Source of the DNA: Desulfofustis sp. PB-SRB1 | GTDB lineage: Bacteria; Desulfobacterota; Desulfobulbia; Desulfobulbales; Desulfocapsaceae | DNA: 64,000 bases | Direction of reading: 5' to 3' | Assembly (NCBI GenBank): GCA_016722945.1 | Contig: JAEQMT010000010.1 | Coordinates: forward strand, 513,765-577,764 | Shown here: piece after piece, positions 7,457 to 15,588 of the stretch | Layout: each line of letters begins with the position of its first letter | How positions within the stretch are numbered: position 1 is the stretch's first letter | Program-made: the position numbers and the translations under genes | Notes under the pieces: generated by a model | Databases searched by the model: none | Told to the model about the DNA's origin: nothing | The model's input: the letters and a program-made list of their open reading frames with translations, nothing else

Positions 7457-8350
7457 ATGGTAGTTTATGCTACCAATAAATCAATTATGAGCGAAGCTTC
7501 TTCAAACATATACCAGCTTGCCCTGGATTCCATTTCGGCCCATATCGCCATTCTTGATGAGGATGGCGATATCATCGAGACCAACCGGGCGTGGCGTGAA
7601 TACGGGCTCAATAACGGCATTGAGGTGGAACCATCGTGTGTCGGATTGAATTATCTGCATTCCTGCGACCAGGCGGCCGCCCAGGATGTTGTTGAAGCCC
7701 GCGTTATCGGTGACGGCATCAGGCAGGTAATTGCCGGTGAGATCAGGGAGTTTTTCATAAACTATCCCTGTCATTCGCCCACCGAGCAGTGCTGGTTTGC
7801 CCTGCGTGTGGTACGGTTTCGTGAACCGGGCGCGAACAAGGTGATTTTGTCGCACGAAAACATCACCCCGCTCATGAAGGCGCACCAGGAACTCGCCGCC
7901 CAGGAGCGGCACCTGCGCGATCAGGCGGAGAAACTGCAGGAATCGAACATCGCCCTCAAAGTCCTGCTAGACCATCGGCAGAAAGACCGGCAGCAGCTCG
8001 AAGAAAATATGCTCGCCAACGTCCGTACTCTGGTTCTGCCTTACGTGCAGGAACTTATGGATGCCCGTCTGGGAAAGCGCGAGCGGACAATTGTCGAGAT
8101 AGTCGAAGAGCGTCTCAGTGATATCGCCGCTCCTTTTCTCAATCGGCTTACCTCGCTGACTACCGTTCTAACGCCGCAGGAGCTCAAGGTTGCGGTCATG
8201 GTGCGGGAGGGTAGGTCCAGCGCCGAGATTGCCGATGTGTTGATGGTCTCCGTTAGCGGGGTTAATTTCCACCGCAAGCAGATCCGCAAAAAGCTTGGCC
8301 TCACCGGAACCAGTGGTAATTTACGGTCATATCTGTTATCTCTGGTGTAG
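7457..8350 (+). CDS. PAS-domain LuxR-type transcriptional regulator
   Basis: A 297-aa protein. Residues about 20-140 form a PAS-like sensory domain (IAILDEDGDIIETNRAW is the usual entry strand), followed by a coiled coil of about 45 residues (HQELAAQERHLRDQAEK). The C-terminal 60 residues are a LuxR-type helix-turn-helix: LTPQELKVAVMVREGRSSAE then IADVLMVSVSGVNFHRKQIR. There is no receiver domain or kinase domain, so it is a one-component cytoplasmic regulator of unknown ligand. A second possible start is at 7487. It is divergent from the small-protein pair and about 50 bp ahead of the glutaredoxin-FTR genes. Confidence 0.88.
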   Translation: MVVYATNKSIMSEASSNIYQLALDSISAHIAILDEDGDIIETNRAWREYGLNNGIEVEPSCVGLNYLHSCDQAAAQDVVEARVIGDGIRQVIAGEIREFFINYPCHSPTEQCWFALRVVRFREPGANKVILSHENITPLMKAHQELAAQERHLRDQAEKLQESNIALKVLLDHRQKDRQQLEENMLANVRTLVLPYVQELMDARLGKRERTIVEIVEERLSDIAAPFLNRLTSLTTVLTPQELKVAVMVREGRSSAEIADVLMVSVSGVNFHRKQIRKKLGLTGTSGNLRSYLLSLV

Positions 8351-8400
8351 TCGAAGGTCCAGAGTAGAAAAAAAATTTCTGAACATAAAAGGAGCGGTTA

Positions 8401-8661
8401 ATGAGTGAAAAACAGGTAAAAATGCTGGTGCTAACCACCTGCATGCAGTGCCGAGCGTTGATAGACATGCTGAAATCTCACGGGGTGGAGGTGGACGCCA
8501 CAAACGTGGATTTGATGGAAAAAGAAGAGCGTGAAGAGTTATTCACGAAGATGGCTCCATTTAATGAAAAAAAGGCGTTCCCGGTAACTTTTATCGGCAA
8601 CAAGGCGATCATCGGGTTTCAGAAGAAGGTGATCATGGAGGAGCTGGGAATCGCGCCATGA
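8401..8661 (+). CDS. Glutaredoxin-like protein
   Basis: An 86-aa thioredoxin-fold protein with LVLTTCMQCRALIDMLKSH at the N-terminus, where CMQC replaces the CPYC of classical glutaredoxins. AFPVTFIGNKAIIGFQKKV near the C-terminus holds the cis-proline and the glycine-containing GF segment. The start has AAAGGAGCGGTTA upstream. It overlaps the FTR catalytic-subunit gene by ATGA, and such pairs in anaerobes suggest that ferredoxin-derived electrons reach this glutaredoxin through FTR. That coupling is an inference from gene order and family chemistry. Confidence 0.88.
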   Translation: MSEKQVKMLVLTTCMQCRALIDMLKSHGVEVDATNVDLMEKEEREELFTKMAPFNEKKAFPVTFIGNKAIIGFQKKVIMEELGIAP

Positions 8662-8984
8662 ATGCTGAAGAACTCTACGAAAAATTGCGGCGGGTCAATG
8701 AACCGAAGGGATTTTTTTTCAACAAGGACAAGGAAAAAACCCTCTTTCTGCTTGAGGGGTTGCTCACCAATAAAGATCGCTACGGCTACATGTGCTGTCC
8801 CTGCCGGATCGCCAAGGAAGACCGCGAGGCCGACCGCGATATCATCTGCCCCTGTGTCTACCGTGAACCCGATGTAACCGAGTATGGCAGCTGTTACTGT
8901 GCCCTCTATGTTTCCAAAGAGTGGAATGACGGGATTATAGAAGAGACCTATGTGCCGGAGCGTCGCCCAGCCGAAAAGTGTTGA
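8658..8984 (+). CDS. Ferredoxin-thioredoxin reductase catalytic subunit
   Basis: A 108-aa protein with the complete cysteine pattern of the FTR beta subunit: CPC in YMCCPCRIAKEDREA, CPC in IICPCVYREPDV and CxC in GSCYCALYVS. In the known enzyme four of these cysteines bind a 4Fe-4S cluster and two form the redox disulfide that transfers electrons from ferredoxin to thioredoxin. No variable alpha subunit is visible nearby, as is usual outside cyanobacteria. Translation is coupled to the preceding glutaredoxin-like gene through ATGA, so the two products probably work together. Confidence 0.92.
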   Translation: MNAEELYEKLRRVNEPKGFFFNKDKEKTLFLLEGLLTNKDRYGYMCCPCRIAKEDREADRDIICPCVYREPDVTEYGSCYCALYVSKEWNDGIIEETYVPERRPAEKC

Positions 8985-8997
8985 GGCGGCCTGTCGT

Positions 8998-9969
8998 TCA
9001 GCAGAGGTTTTCAAGAAATTGCACGGTGCGCGTCTCCGACCAGTAGAAGGGGGGCGTGTTTGCCTCGATAAAGCCCACATGGCCGCCATGGGCGGGGATT
9101 TCCAGCACCAGGTGCTTACTTGCCATGGCTTGGGTGCGTGGATAGCAAGAATCCGGCAGAAACGGGTCATCGACTGCCTGCACAAGCAGGGTGGGAACGG
9201 TGATTGTATCCAGGTAGCGGGCCGATGAGCTCTGCTCATAGTAGTCCTGAGCGCTGGCGAAGCTATGCAGGGGGGCCGTGAACCGGTCATCGAAGGTTTC
9301 AAACCTCATTGTGCCGGATAATCCCTCGGTACTGTATTGTTTTGGAAACCTCTTTGCTTTCATCCGCACCTTTTTGTGCAGGCTCCACATAAAGTACATC
9401 AGATAGATCCGGTTGAACCAGCGCCCGATCTCAAAGGCGGCGTCGGCCAATTGGCAGGGCACTGAAAAGGTTGCCGCCCCGACCAACTCCGGCGGAATCC
9501 TTTTTGGTGATTCTCCCAGATACTTGAGGATCTGGTTGCCGCCCATGCTGAACCCTACCAGGGCGGCATGGTCATAAGCGCGGGCGGCCAGGGCATGGCT
9601 GAGCACCGTGTGCAGGTCATCGGTATCGCCGGAATGGTAAAACCGGGCAAGCCGGTTCATCTCCTCCGAGCAGCCGCGAAAATTCCAGCACAGCACATCC
9701 CACCCGTGATAGTTGAGGCAGCGAGCCATGCCGCGCATGTAGATGCTGGCTGAATTGCCCTCCAGTCCGTGGCTCAGCACCGCCACCTTTCTCGATCCAC
9801 CTGCCCGGTGCCAGTCCACATCGAGAAAATCGCCATCGTCCAGTTCCAGCCGCTCCCGCACCGGACAACCGGAGCCGACGCGACGAAAGAGTTTGGGGTA
9901 AACGGTCTGCAGATGACCGTTGGTCAATAAATGAGGGGCGCGATAGGTGGATATCTCTACAATGGGCAT
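8998..9969 (-). CDS. YheT-family alpha/beta hydrolase
   Basis: A 323-aa alpha/beta hydrolase. The N-terminus (APHLLTNGHLQTVYP) is characteristic of the YheT/EMB8 group. The nucleophile elbow is GFSMGGN, the oxyanion region VLSHGLEGNS, the acid lies in VQAVDDPFLP and the catalytic histidine in PAHGGHVGF. Proteins of this group are putative cytoplasmic esterases; the natural substrate is unknown. Length is typical (about 320-340). The gene is convergent with the FTR pair and stands alone. It is the last plausible gene before a 200-bp intergenic stretch at 9970-10172 in which nothing was found. Confidence 0.88.
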   Translation of the reverse strand: MPIVEISTYRAPHLLTNGHLQTVYPKLFRRVGSGCPVRERLELDDGDFLDVDWHRAGGSRKVAVLSHGLEGNSASIYMRGMARCLNYHGWDVLCWNFRGCSEEMNRLARFYHSGDTDDLHTVLSHALAARAYDHAALVGFSMGGNQILKYLGESPKRIPPELVGAATFSVPCQLADAAFEIGRWFNRIYLMYFMWSLHKKVRMKAKRFPKQYSTEGLSGTMRFETFDDRFTAPLHSFASAQDYYEQSSSARYLDTITVPTLLVQAVDDPFLPDSCYPRTQAMASKHLVLEIPAHGGHVGFIEANTPPFYWSETRTVQFLENLC

Positions 9970-10172
9970 ACTGTTTTATTGATTTTTGTTTGTATCGGTT
10001 AAGGCCACAGGAAGGATACCAACCGGTTGCATGCTCAGTCCCTGAGAGAGAAGGTCTTTTTCTATTTGAGGTTTTATGTATATTTCTTGTAAAGACAAAA
10101 GAAAATGTTGAGATTATTGAAAAGTTCTTGCTACCCTCTTGTCCCCTGCAACAGAAGTGAGAGAGTATCGGC

Positions 10173-11012
10173 GTGATACAGCTCAACCTGTTCGATTTAC
10201 ACATAATTGCTTCCGCACAGGGCTTTGCCTGTCTGGCCCGGTTCGAATTCGACGAGGCTCGCAGCCACTTTACCAAGGCCCTTGACATCAGGCCTGAGTA
10301 TACTGAAGCGCAACGAGGCATCAACGATGTCGTCTATTGGCAGAAAGCTATTGAGGGTATCGGCGGTGACACTTCACCTGCTTCCGTTGGGCATCTGTGG
10401 CGGATGTTCTGTGGCTTTGATTTTCTGGAATCGCAGCACCACCGCAACTTGCGGCAGCACCTGCTGAAATTTCTGGCAACGCTGTTGCCGGATCATCCTT
10501 CCTTCTATGATCCGCCTGACCTGTGCCATGGCTACCTGCATTTACTGCGTGGCGACTACCAGCGTGCGGAAGCGAACTTGCGTCTGCTGGTTGAGCATTA
10601 TCCCGATACGGCTTTGCTCCACCTGTTTCTGGCCGAAGCATTGTGGCAGCAGGGTCGCGGAGAACCGGCCGGTCCTCAGTATGCACGGGCGTTGCTGTTG
10701 GATCCGGCCGCCTGCGAAAACCGGAAAATCAGCAATTACCCGCTGATGGAAATCATCACTGAGTATGGTGCCGATCAGGCCCCGATCTATGGATTTTTCA
10801 AAGGTGTTCTACCCCTTGTCAAACTTCCCGGCCGTCTCTTGCCGGATACATCTGCCAATATGCTCTATGAGACCATGCGGAAGGCTGAACAGGCCCGGCG
10901 ACGCCGCGCACACCAGCAGATGATCAGTCATCGGAAGGAATTGCAACGGGCGAACAAAACCGTATTTGGCGACTACCTTGACTATGTCCGTGGCTCCATA
11001 GGCCCCGATTAG
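10173..11012 (+). CDS. Tetratricopeptide-repeat-like protein
   Basis: A 279-aa protein with a GTG start. TPR-like helices are visible near residues 10-50 (LARFEFDEARSHFTKALDIR) and 120-180 (HLLRGDYQRAEANLRLLVEH, then LLHLFLAEALWQQGRGEPAG). Such repeats mediate protein-protein contact. The C-terminal 60 residues are rich in arginine and lysine and lack a recognised domain. No signal peptide is present. The gene stands alone, convergent with the Yip1-like gene. Function unknown. Confidence 0.7.
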   Translation: MIQLNLFDLHIIASAQGFACLARFEFDEARSHFTKALDIRPEYTEAQRGINDVVYWQKAIEGIGGDTSPASVGHLWRMFCGFDFLESQHHRNLRQHLLKFLATLLPDHPSFYDPPDLCHGYLHLLRGDYQRAEANLRLLVEHYPDTALLHLFLAEALWQQGRGEPAGPQYARALLLDPAACENRKISNYPLMEIITEYGADQAPIYGFFKGVLPLVKLPGRLLPDTSANMLYETMRKAEQARRRRAHQQMISHRKELQRANKTVFGDYLDYVRGSIGPD

Positions 11013-11096
11013 TGATGTTATAGCTGATAGTTCCCGGGAGGCTATATGTATCTCAGTGGTTGTGTGCGACTCTGAACTGCTGTCCTGCCGGTATTG

Positions 11097-11666
11097 CTAT
11101 GGCAGAAACAGGTAGACCGCGCTGGTGCTGAATATCCACATACTGGCGACTGCCAGAGTTGCCTTGCCCATGCTCAGTCCCTGGCCCACCACCAGACTTT
11201 TACGCACAACGTTAAATGTCCAGAAAAAGGCGAGGGCAATGGGAATCAGCAGGCTAATGGGTATCTCTCGGTTGGGGGCAAACTGGATGGCATAATTGAG
11301 AAGTGGCGCCAACGCCCAAAACGGGACAGCCGACAATCCCACCAGATCCAGCACCAGACCAAACCCGGCGGGGCCGCCGAACCCCTTGGCGGCAGCCCAG
11401 TACACCAAACAAAGACCAATGGTGGCGCCACACATGGTGACGATGCCGAGGATGCCGAACAGGGCCGGGGTGATGAAGAGATACGCCCCAGCCAGCGGCA
11501 GTTCGACCCCCTGTGCATACACGCCGACAAGATTTGACAGGCCATAGAGTATGCCGAGAATGATGATATTGAGCAGGGCGTAGCTTCTCGCCGTGCCGTC
11601 CACGGCACGTTGAAAGACGGCATCTTCACCGCGCGCGGCGCCGCTGATAATCTGGAGATAATTCAT
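11097..11666 (-). CDS. Yip1-like integral membrane protein
   Basis: A 189-aa protein with about five hydrophobic segments: LLNIIILGILYGLSNLVGVY, LFITPALFGILGIVTMCGA, LCLVYWAAAKG, LVGLSAVPFWALAPLLNY and LLIPIALAFFWTFNVV. The pattern and length fit bacterial YIP1-domain proteins, a poorly characterised inner-membrane family. It lies directly downstream of the symporter operon on the same strand, but a strong terminator at 11707-11737 separates them, so it is probably expressed alone. Confidence 0.65.
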   Translation of the reverse strand: MNYLQIISGAARGEDAVFQRAVDGTARSYALLNIIILGILYGLSNLVGVYAQGVELPLAGAYLFITPALFGILGIVTMCGATIGLCLVYWAAAKGFGGPAGFGLVLDLVGLSAVPFWALAPLLNYAIQFAPNREIPISLLIPIALAFFWTFNVVRKSLVVGQGLSMGKATLAVASMWIFSTSAVYLFLP

Positions 11667-11706
11667 GGCGCTGAAGGATTCCAGCTAACAGAAAAGATAA
11701 AACGGT

Positions 11707-11737
11707 ACCCCCTCCATGAATGGTTCATGGAGGGGGT
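11707..11737 (-). terminator. Terminator of the symporter operon
   Basis: Perfect 14-bp arms ACCCCCTCCATGAA / TTCATGGAGGGGGT with a 3-nt loop. On the minus strand the stem is followed by ACCGTTTTATCTTTT. It lies 31 bp past the symporter stop. Confidence 0.9.
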
Positions 11738-11768
11738 GTAAACGAGTTTCAGTTGGCGTGTTCAGAGA

Positions 11769-13415
11769 TTACCAGCCGCCCGGCAGAATCGCCCAGATGC
11801 AGAACAGCAGGCTGACAACGGCAACGATGACGCCGGCGGCGGTGCTGTTGTACCGCTCTTCGCTGTAGTCGTTCCAGCCGTGAATCTTCTCCACCAGCAT
11901 TTTGTCCTGCTCATGCGGGATCTTGGCCATGAGCCCGGGCATCCGTTCGGTGATCATGGAAACCGTGGTGAGCAGGAAGAAGCACAGAGGAACGCAGAGC
12001 AGCGCACCCGACATGCCGACCTTGGCCGGCAGGCCGCCGGCGATGACAATGTTGGGAAAAACGTAGGGCGAAACGGCGATATAGGTGAGCCCCGCGCCGA
12101 GCACCGCGGTGGTGGCGCCGTAGCGGTTGGCGGGTTTCCACCATACCCCGAGCATCACCAGCGGCGCCACCGTGACACCGGCCAGACCGAACGCCCAGAG
12201 GATGCTGACCACCAGAAAATTGGGCGGGTTGAGGGCGATCAGGATTGAGGCCGCACCGCCACCGGAAATAGCCAGATAGCCGATTATTTTCATGGTTTTA
12301 TCGGAAAGATTCGGCTTGATGGTGGCGATGATGTCCTGGGCGATCATGGCGCCGATTGCCATGAGATTGGCGCTGATCGTCGACAGGCCGGCGGCGATGG
12401 CACCGGCGATGACGAATGCCAGTACCCAGGGCGGGTTGAAGACCGAGTTGAGGATCAGGGTGATCTTGTCAAAATCGGTGGGGGCAATGGATGCCCCGGA
12501 AGTAGCCTGGAAGAAAACCCCGGAAAATCCCATGGTGTAGGTAGAGCTGAAGACGATGCCGCAGAAGAAGGTGAACCAGACCATGGCTCCCCTGGCGCTC
12601 TTGAGGTTGGACGAGGTGTATACTCTCATGCCGAGATGGGGCAGCCCCATGGCGCCGAGGGTAAAGCAGGGGATGAGTGAGGCGTACCACTTGATGCCGT
12701 ATTTCATGTCGAAGAAATCGGGCACTGCTTCGAGCATTGTCGGCACCATGTCGCTGTAGAACAGCGGTGGGAACCACCAGCCTGAACTGCCCAGCGCCTT
12801 CATGATTGCCGCCAGCGGCACGATAAAGGCAACCCCCATCAAAATCATTTGGAAGGCGGCGTTGTACGAGGTGCCGTACATACCGCCGATGGTGACATAG
12901 CCGACAATCAGGGCGCCGCCGCAGATCAGTGCCAGGGTGTAATTGATGCCGAACAGCATCTCAAACACCTTGGCAACCCCGATCATCTGCCCCAGGGCGT
13001 ACATCACCATGATGAGAATCATGAAAAATACGGTAATGTATGATGTTCGCAATCCGTAGCGTTCACGCACGAAATGGGCCGGCGTAAAAGCGCCCATGCG
13101 GCGCAGCGGGGTACCGTACCAGAGGGTGATGAGCGGGATTGACAGGGCGAACTGAATCCACATGTAGACGAACGGCACCTTGAGATTGAGGATCAGGGCG
13201 GTAACCCCCATGAAGGTTGCCAGGCTCATGTAGCTCGAGGCCATCCCCAGTCCATTGGTGATGGAGCCGATTGAACGACCGGCCGTCCAGTAGTCGGTGG
13301 ATGATTTGGCCATCCGTTGGGAATACCAGCCGATCAGGTAAAAAACAACAAAGGATGCACCGACAAAGATCATCCCCAGGACGGGATTTTCCAATGCCCA
13401 CTGTTCATGTTCCAT
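11769..13415 (-). CDS. Sodium:solute symporter, acetate/monocarboxylate (ActP-like)
   Basis: A 548-aa SSS-family transporter with about 13 hydrophobic segments. Family features include DYWTAGRSIGSITNGLGMAS near residues 40-60, SYMSLATFMG, FTPAHFVRERYGLR and GAIAAGLSTISANLMAIGAM. The nearest well-known relatives are cation-acetate symporters such as ActP, which import acetate and other short monocarboxylates with sodium. It is encoded with a small membrane subunit 10 bp upstream, behind an operator-like palindrome shared with fatty-acid catabolic operons in this window, so a short-chain acid is the likely substrate. The exact substrate is inferred. Confidence 0.88.
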   Translation of the reverse strand: MEHEQWALENPVLGMIFVGASFVVFYLIGWYSQRMAKSSTDYWTAGRSIGSITNGLGMASSYMSLATFMGVTALILNLKVPFVYMWIQFALSIPLITLWYGTPLRRMGAFTPAHFVRERYGLRTSYITVFFMILIMVMYALGQMIGVAKVFEMLFGINYTLALICGGALIVGYVTIGGMYGTSYNAAFQMILMGVAFIVPLAAIMKALGSSGWWFPPLFYSDMVPTMLEAVPDFFDMKYGIKWYASLIPCFTLGAMGLPHLGMRVYTSSNLKSARGAMVWFTFFCGIVFSSTYTMGFSGVFFQATSGASIAPTDFDKITLILNSVFNPPWVLAFVIAGAIAAGLSTISANLMAIGAMIAQDIIATIKPNLSDKTMKIIGYLAISGGGAASILIALNPPNFLVVSILWAFGLAGVTVAPLVMLGVWWKPANRYGATTAVLGAGLTYIAVSPYVFPNIVIAGGLPAKVGMSGALLCVPLCFFLLTTVSMITERMPGLMAKIPHEQDKMLVEKIHGWNDYSEERYNSTAAGVIVAVVSLLFCIWAILPGGW

Positions 13416-13425
13416 GTCTGTCTCC

Positions 13426-13692
13426 TTAGCTTGCGTTTTCAGCGGAGTTGCTGTTCAGCGCCTCGATTTCATCATCCAGGTCGTTGGTGAGTTTGGCCTG
13501 GATGCCGACAACCACCATCAGAACGAGCCAGCCGAAGATAATCGGGATGATGTACTGCGAGGGAAAACCAAAAATCACCCGGTCCTGAAGCCCGGGAAAG
13601 GCAACGAACAACAGGCCCATGTGGCCACAGACAAGTAACAGGGCGCTGAAAATCAGCGTGTAGCGTATTTCCTTCTTGTACGCACTATTCAT
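13426..13692 (-). CDS. Small membrane subunit of the solute symporter
   Basis: An 88-aa protein with two hydrophobic segments (YTLIFSALLLVCGHMGLLFV and YIIPIIFGWLVLMVVVGIQA) and a charged C-terminus. Start MNSAYKKEIRY at 13692 is preceded by an excellent AAAGGAGGAGAGC, which decides it over two upstream in-frame options. Small two-helix proteins of the DUF485/DUF4212 type are commonly encoded immediately upstream of acetate-type SSS transporters and are thought to be accessory subunits. Its 10-bp distance from the symporter gene supports that role. Confidence 0.82.
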   Translation of the reverse strand: MNSAYKKEIRYTLIFSALLLVCGHMGLLFVAFPGLQDRVIFGFPSQYIIPIIFGWLVLMVVVGIQAKLTNDLDDEIEALNSNSAENAS

Positions 13693-13948
13693 GCTCTCCT
13701 CCTTTGACATCCGTTTTCTGGTTTCCCGTATGGCCCGAAGCGCTCTGGAGAACACCAACCGCTTCGCCAATGCTCCGGTACGGACCCCCCACCTATTGTA
13801 CCAAAAACGTCAGCAGCAGCGTGACCGCCGTAAGCCGCTTGCCTGAAACGGCCGTCTTGCAACGGGCGTGCTGTTGCTGTTTTCCACCATCAGGCTGTTG
13901 CCGTTCACCGAGGTCTTGCTTCATGGCGAGCTTTACCATGCATGCAAT

Positions 13949-13990
13949 CGGTGAATCAAAACCGAGCGCTCGGTCGGTTTTGATTCACCG
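13949..13990. promoter_or_regulatory. TetR-type operator inside a 17-bp inverted repeat
   Basis: Arms of 17 bp (13949-13965 and 13974-13990) are exact complements. The centre ACCGAGCGCTCGGT (13961-13974) is a perfect 14-bp palindrome with the GAGCGCTC core that also occurs near 14156, 26777 and, with one change, 27151. It lies between the symporter operon (minus) and the CaiB gene (plus). A hairpin role is possible, but the match to the other sites favours an operator. Confidence 0.6.
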
Positions 13991-14149
13991 TTTCGCCCCG
14001 CCTTTTCCGGTTGTGAACCGACACCGTTGAATCAGAAGCCAGCGTGCCGTTAACTGGAGAAAAGCAGTAATGAATACTACGGTGTAACGGCGGCCCCCCT
14101 TACGAAAAATCATGAGCGCTTTGAGACAATACCCGGTAAAGAGAACGAT

Positions 14150-14212
14150 ACTGAGCGAGCGCTCACTCTTTAAAACTTGGCGCATATAAATGTGCCGCAG
14201 GAAAATTGTCAA
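14150..14212 (-). promoter_or_regulatory. Promoter of the symporter operon with overlapping operator
   Basis: On the minus strand TTGACA (14212-14207) and TATATG (14188-14183), 18 bp apart, form a sigma70-like promoter. ACTGAGCGAGCGCTCACT at 14150-14167, with the GAGCGCTC core, falls where transcription should begin. A second weaker copy, GAGCGCTT, is near 14115. The same promoter-operator spacing is seen upstream of the acyl-CoA synthetase operon. The long leader (about 480 bp) to the small-subunit gene is a weakness of this call. Confidence 0.45.
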
Positions 14213-14341
14213 CGTTTTTTATCTGTACCGTTTTAAGTGCGGGAAAATGGTGATGGCATCACAAAAAAAACCGCTCCACGGCTGACGGAATCGTTTTGAC
14301 TGCTCAAGTAAGGTTTTGTTTTCCATTGCCCATTAAGGCGT

Positions 14342-15532
14342 GTGGTTTTGACCAGTAAGAGGACACCAGAGGTGACTGAGCACCCAGGAAGTCTGGCGGG
14401 GGTCAAGGTGATCGATCTCTCCCGTATGCTGCCGGGTCCGTTTTGTTCCATGGTGCTGGCGGATCACGGGGCCGAGGTGATTGCCATAGAAGATCGCCGG
14501 TTTGCATCGGACGGACTGTTTTCTGAGAGACTGAACCGCAACAAGCGGCACATGTGTCTGAATCTGAAAATAGCCGAGGGCAAAGAGATTTTCCTTAGGC
14601 TGGTGAAAGGAAGTGATGTGCTCATCGAGGGGTTTCGCCCCGGGGTAATGAGCCGGCTGGGGCTTGACTATGAGTGTCTGAACCCACTTAATCCCGGCCT
14701 CATCTATTGTTCCATCACCGGATTCGGTCAGAGCGGACCATGTTGCAACCATGCCGGCCATGACGTCAATTACCTCGGCATGGCCGGTATTCTCGGCCTT
14801 AACGGACCGGCGGGGACGCCGCCGGTTATCCCCGGTGTTCAGATTGCCGACATCGGCGGCGGCAGTCTCCAGGCGGCAATCGGCATTCTCCTTGCCCTGC
14901 TGGCCAGAGCGCGCACCGGCAGGGGGCAGTTCATCGATATATCCATGACTGACGGGCTGCTTGGCTTTCTCAGCCTGCCCCTGCATTTCAGTGAGCAGGG
15001 AACCGGAACTGTTTCTCCGCGTCGCGGCGAAGAGTTGCTCAGTCACCGCTATGGTTGTTACAATACTTACGCAACCGCGGATGGGCGCTATGTCGCGGTG
15101 GGGGCGCTGGAAACCAGATTCTGGCGTCGTCTCTGCACGCTGCTCGGGGTGGAGGAACTTATCGAGCTGCAGTATGATGAAGCGAGGCGTCTAGAGGTGA
15201 TCGACGCCATGCGCGCCCTGTTCAGCTCAAAAACCGTTGCCGAACTGGGGCCGGTGCTGCGCGATGAAAACAGTTGCTGCTGCCTGGTGGAATCTCTCGA
15301 AGATGTCCTGCAAAACGACCATTTCCGCTACCGGGAGATGATTTCGTCCTACCTCGATGAGACGGCGCGAAGACGCACCATAATCGGCGTACCGATTAAA
15401 CTCAGTGACACTCCCGGGTCGGCTGAGCGGAGAAAACCCGATCCATTTGGCGGTAGCACCCACGACATTTTGCGGGAAATGGGCTATGATGAGAACGAGA
15501 TCATAGCGCTTGAAAGGCGCCGAGTTATCTGA
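14342..15532 (+). CDS. CaiB/BaiF-family (family III) CoA-transferase
   Basis: A 396-aa family III CoA-transferase. LAGVKVIDLSRMLPGPFCSM, LADHGAEVIAIE, NRNKRHMCLNLK and FRPGVMSRLGLDY are family hallmarks, and GHDVNYLGMAG near residue 140 carries the catalytic aspartate. These enzymes move CoA between an acyl-CoA and a free carboxylate. The location beside an acid symporter and operator palindromes suggests activation of an imported short-chain acid, and alpha-methylacyl-CoA racemases also belong to this family. The GTG start at 14342 is poorly supported; a start a few codons later is possible. The sequence CCCLV late in the protein is unusual. Confidence 0.85.
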   Translation: MVLTSKRTPEVTEHPGSLAGVKVIDLSRMLPGPFCSMVLADHGAEVIAIEDRRFASDGLFSERLNRNKRHMCLNLKIAEGKEIFLRLVKGSDVLIEGFRPGVMSRLGLDYECLNPLNPGLIYCSITGFGQSGPCCNHAGHDVNYLGMAGILGLNGPAGTPPVIPGVQIADIGGGSLQAAIGILLALLARARTGRGQFIDISMTDGLLGFLSLPLHFSEQGTGTVSPRRGEELLSHRYGCYNTYATADGRYVAVGALETRFWRRLCTLLGVEELIELQYDEARRLEVIDAMRALFSSKTVAELGPVLRDENSCCCLVESLEDVLQNDHFRYREMISSYLDETARRRTIIGVPIKLSDTPGSAERRKPDPFGGSTHDILREMGYDENEIIALERRRVI

Positions 15533-15588
15533 CATTCAGGCGGTAAACTCAGACGAAGCAGTCGTCAAAAAGAATACGGAGACGGGCA

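Noticed and set aside
13949-13990. Inverted repeat read as a terminator
   Set aside because: There is no T tract and no gene ends nearby. The centre matches operator palindromes elsewhere in the window.
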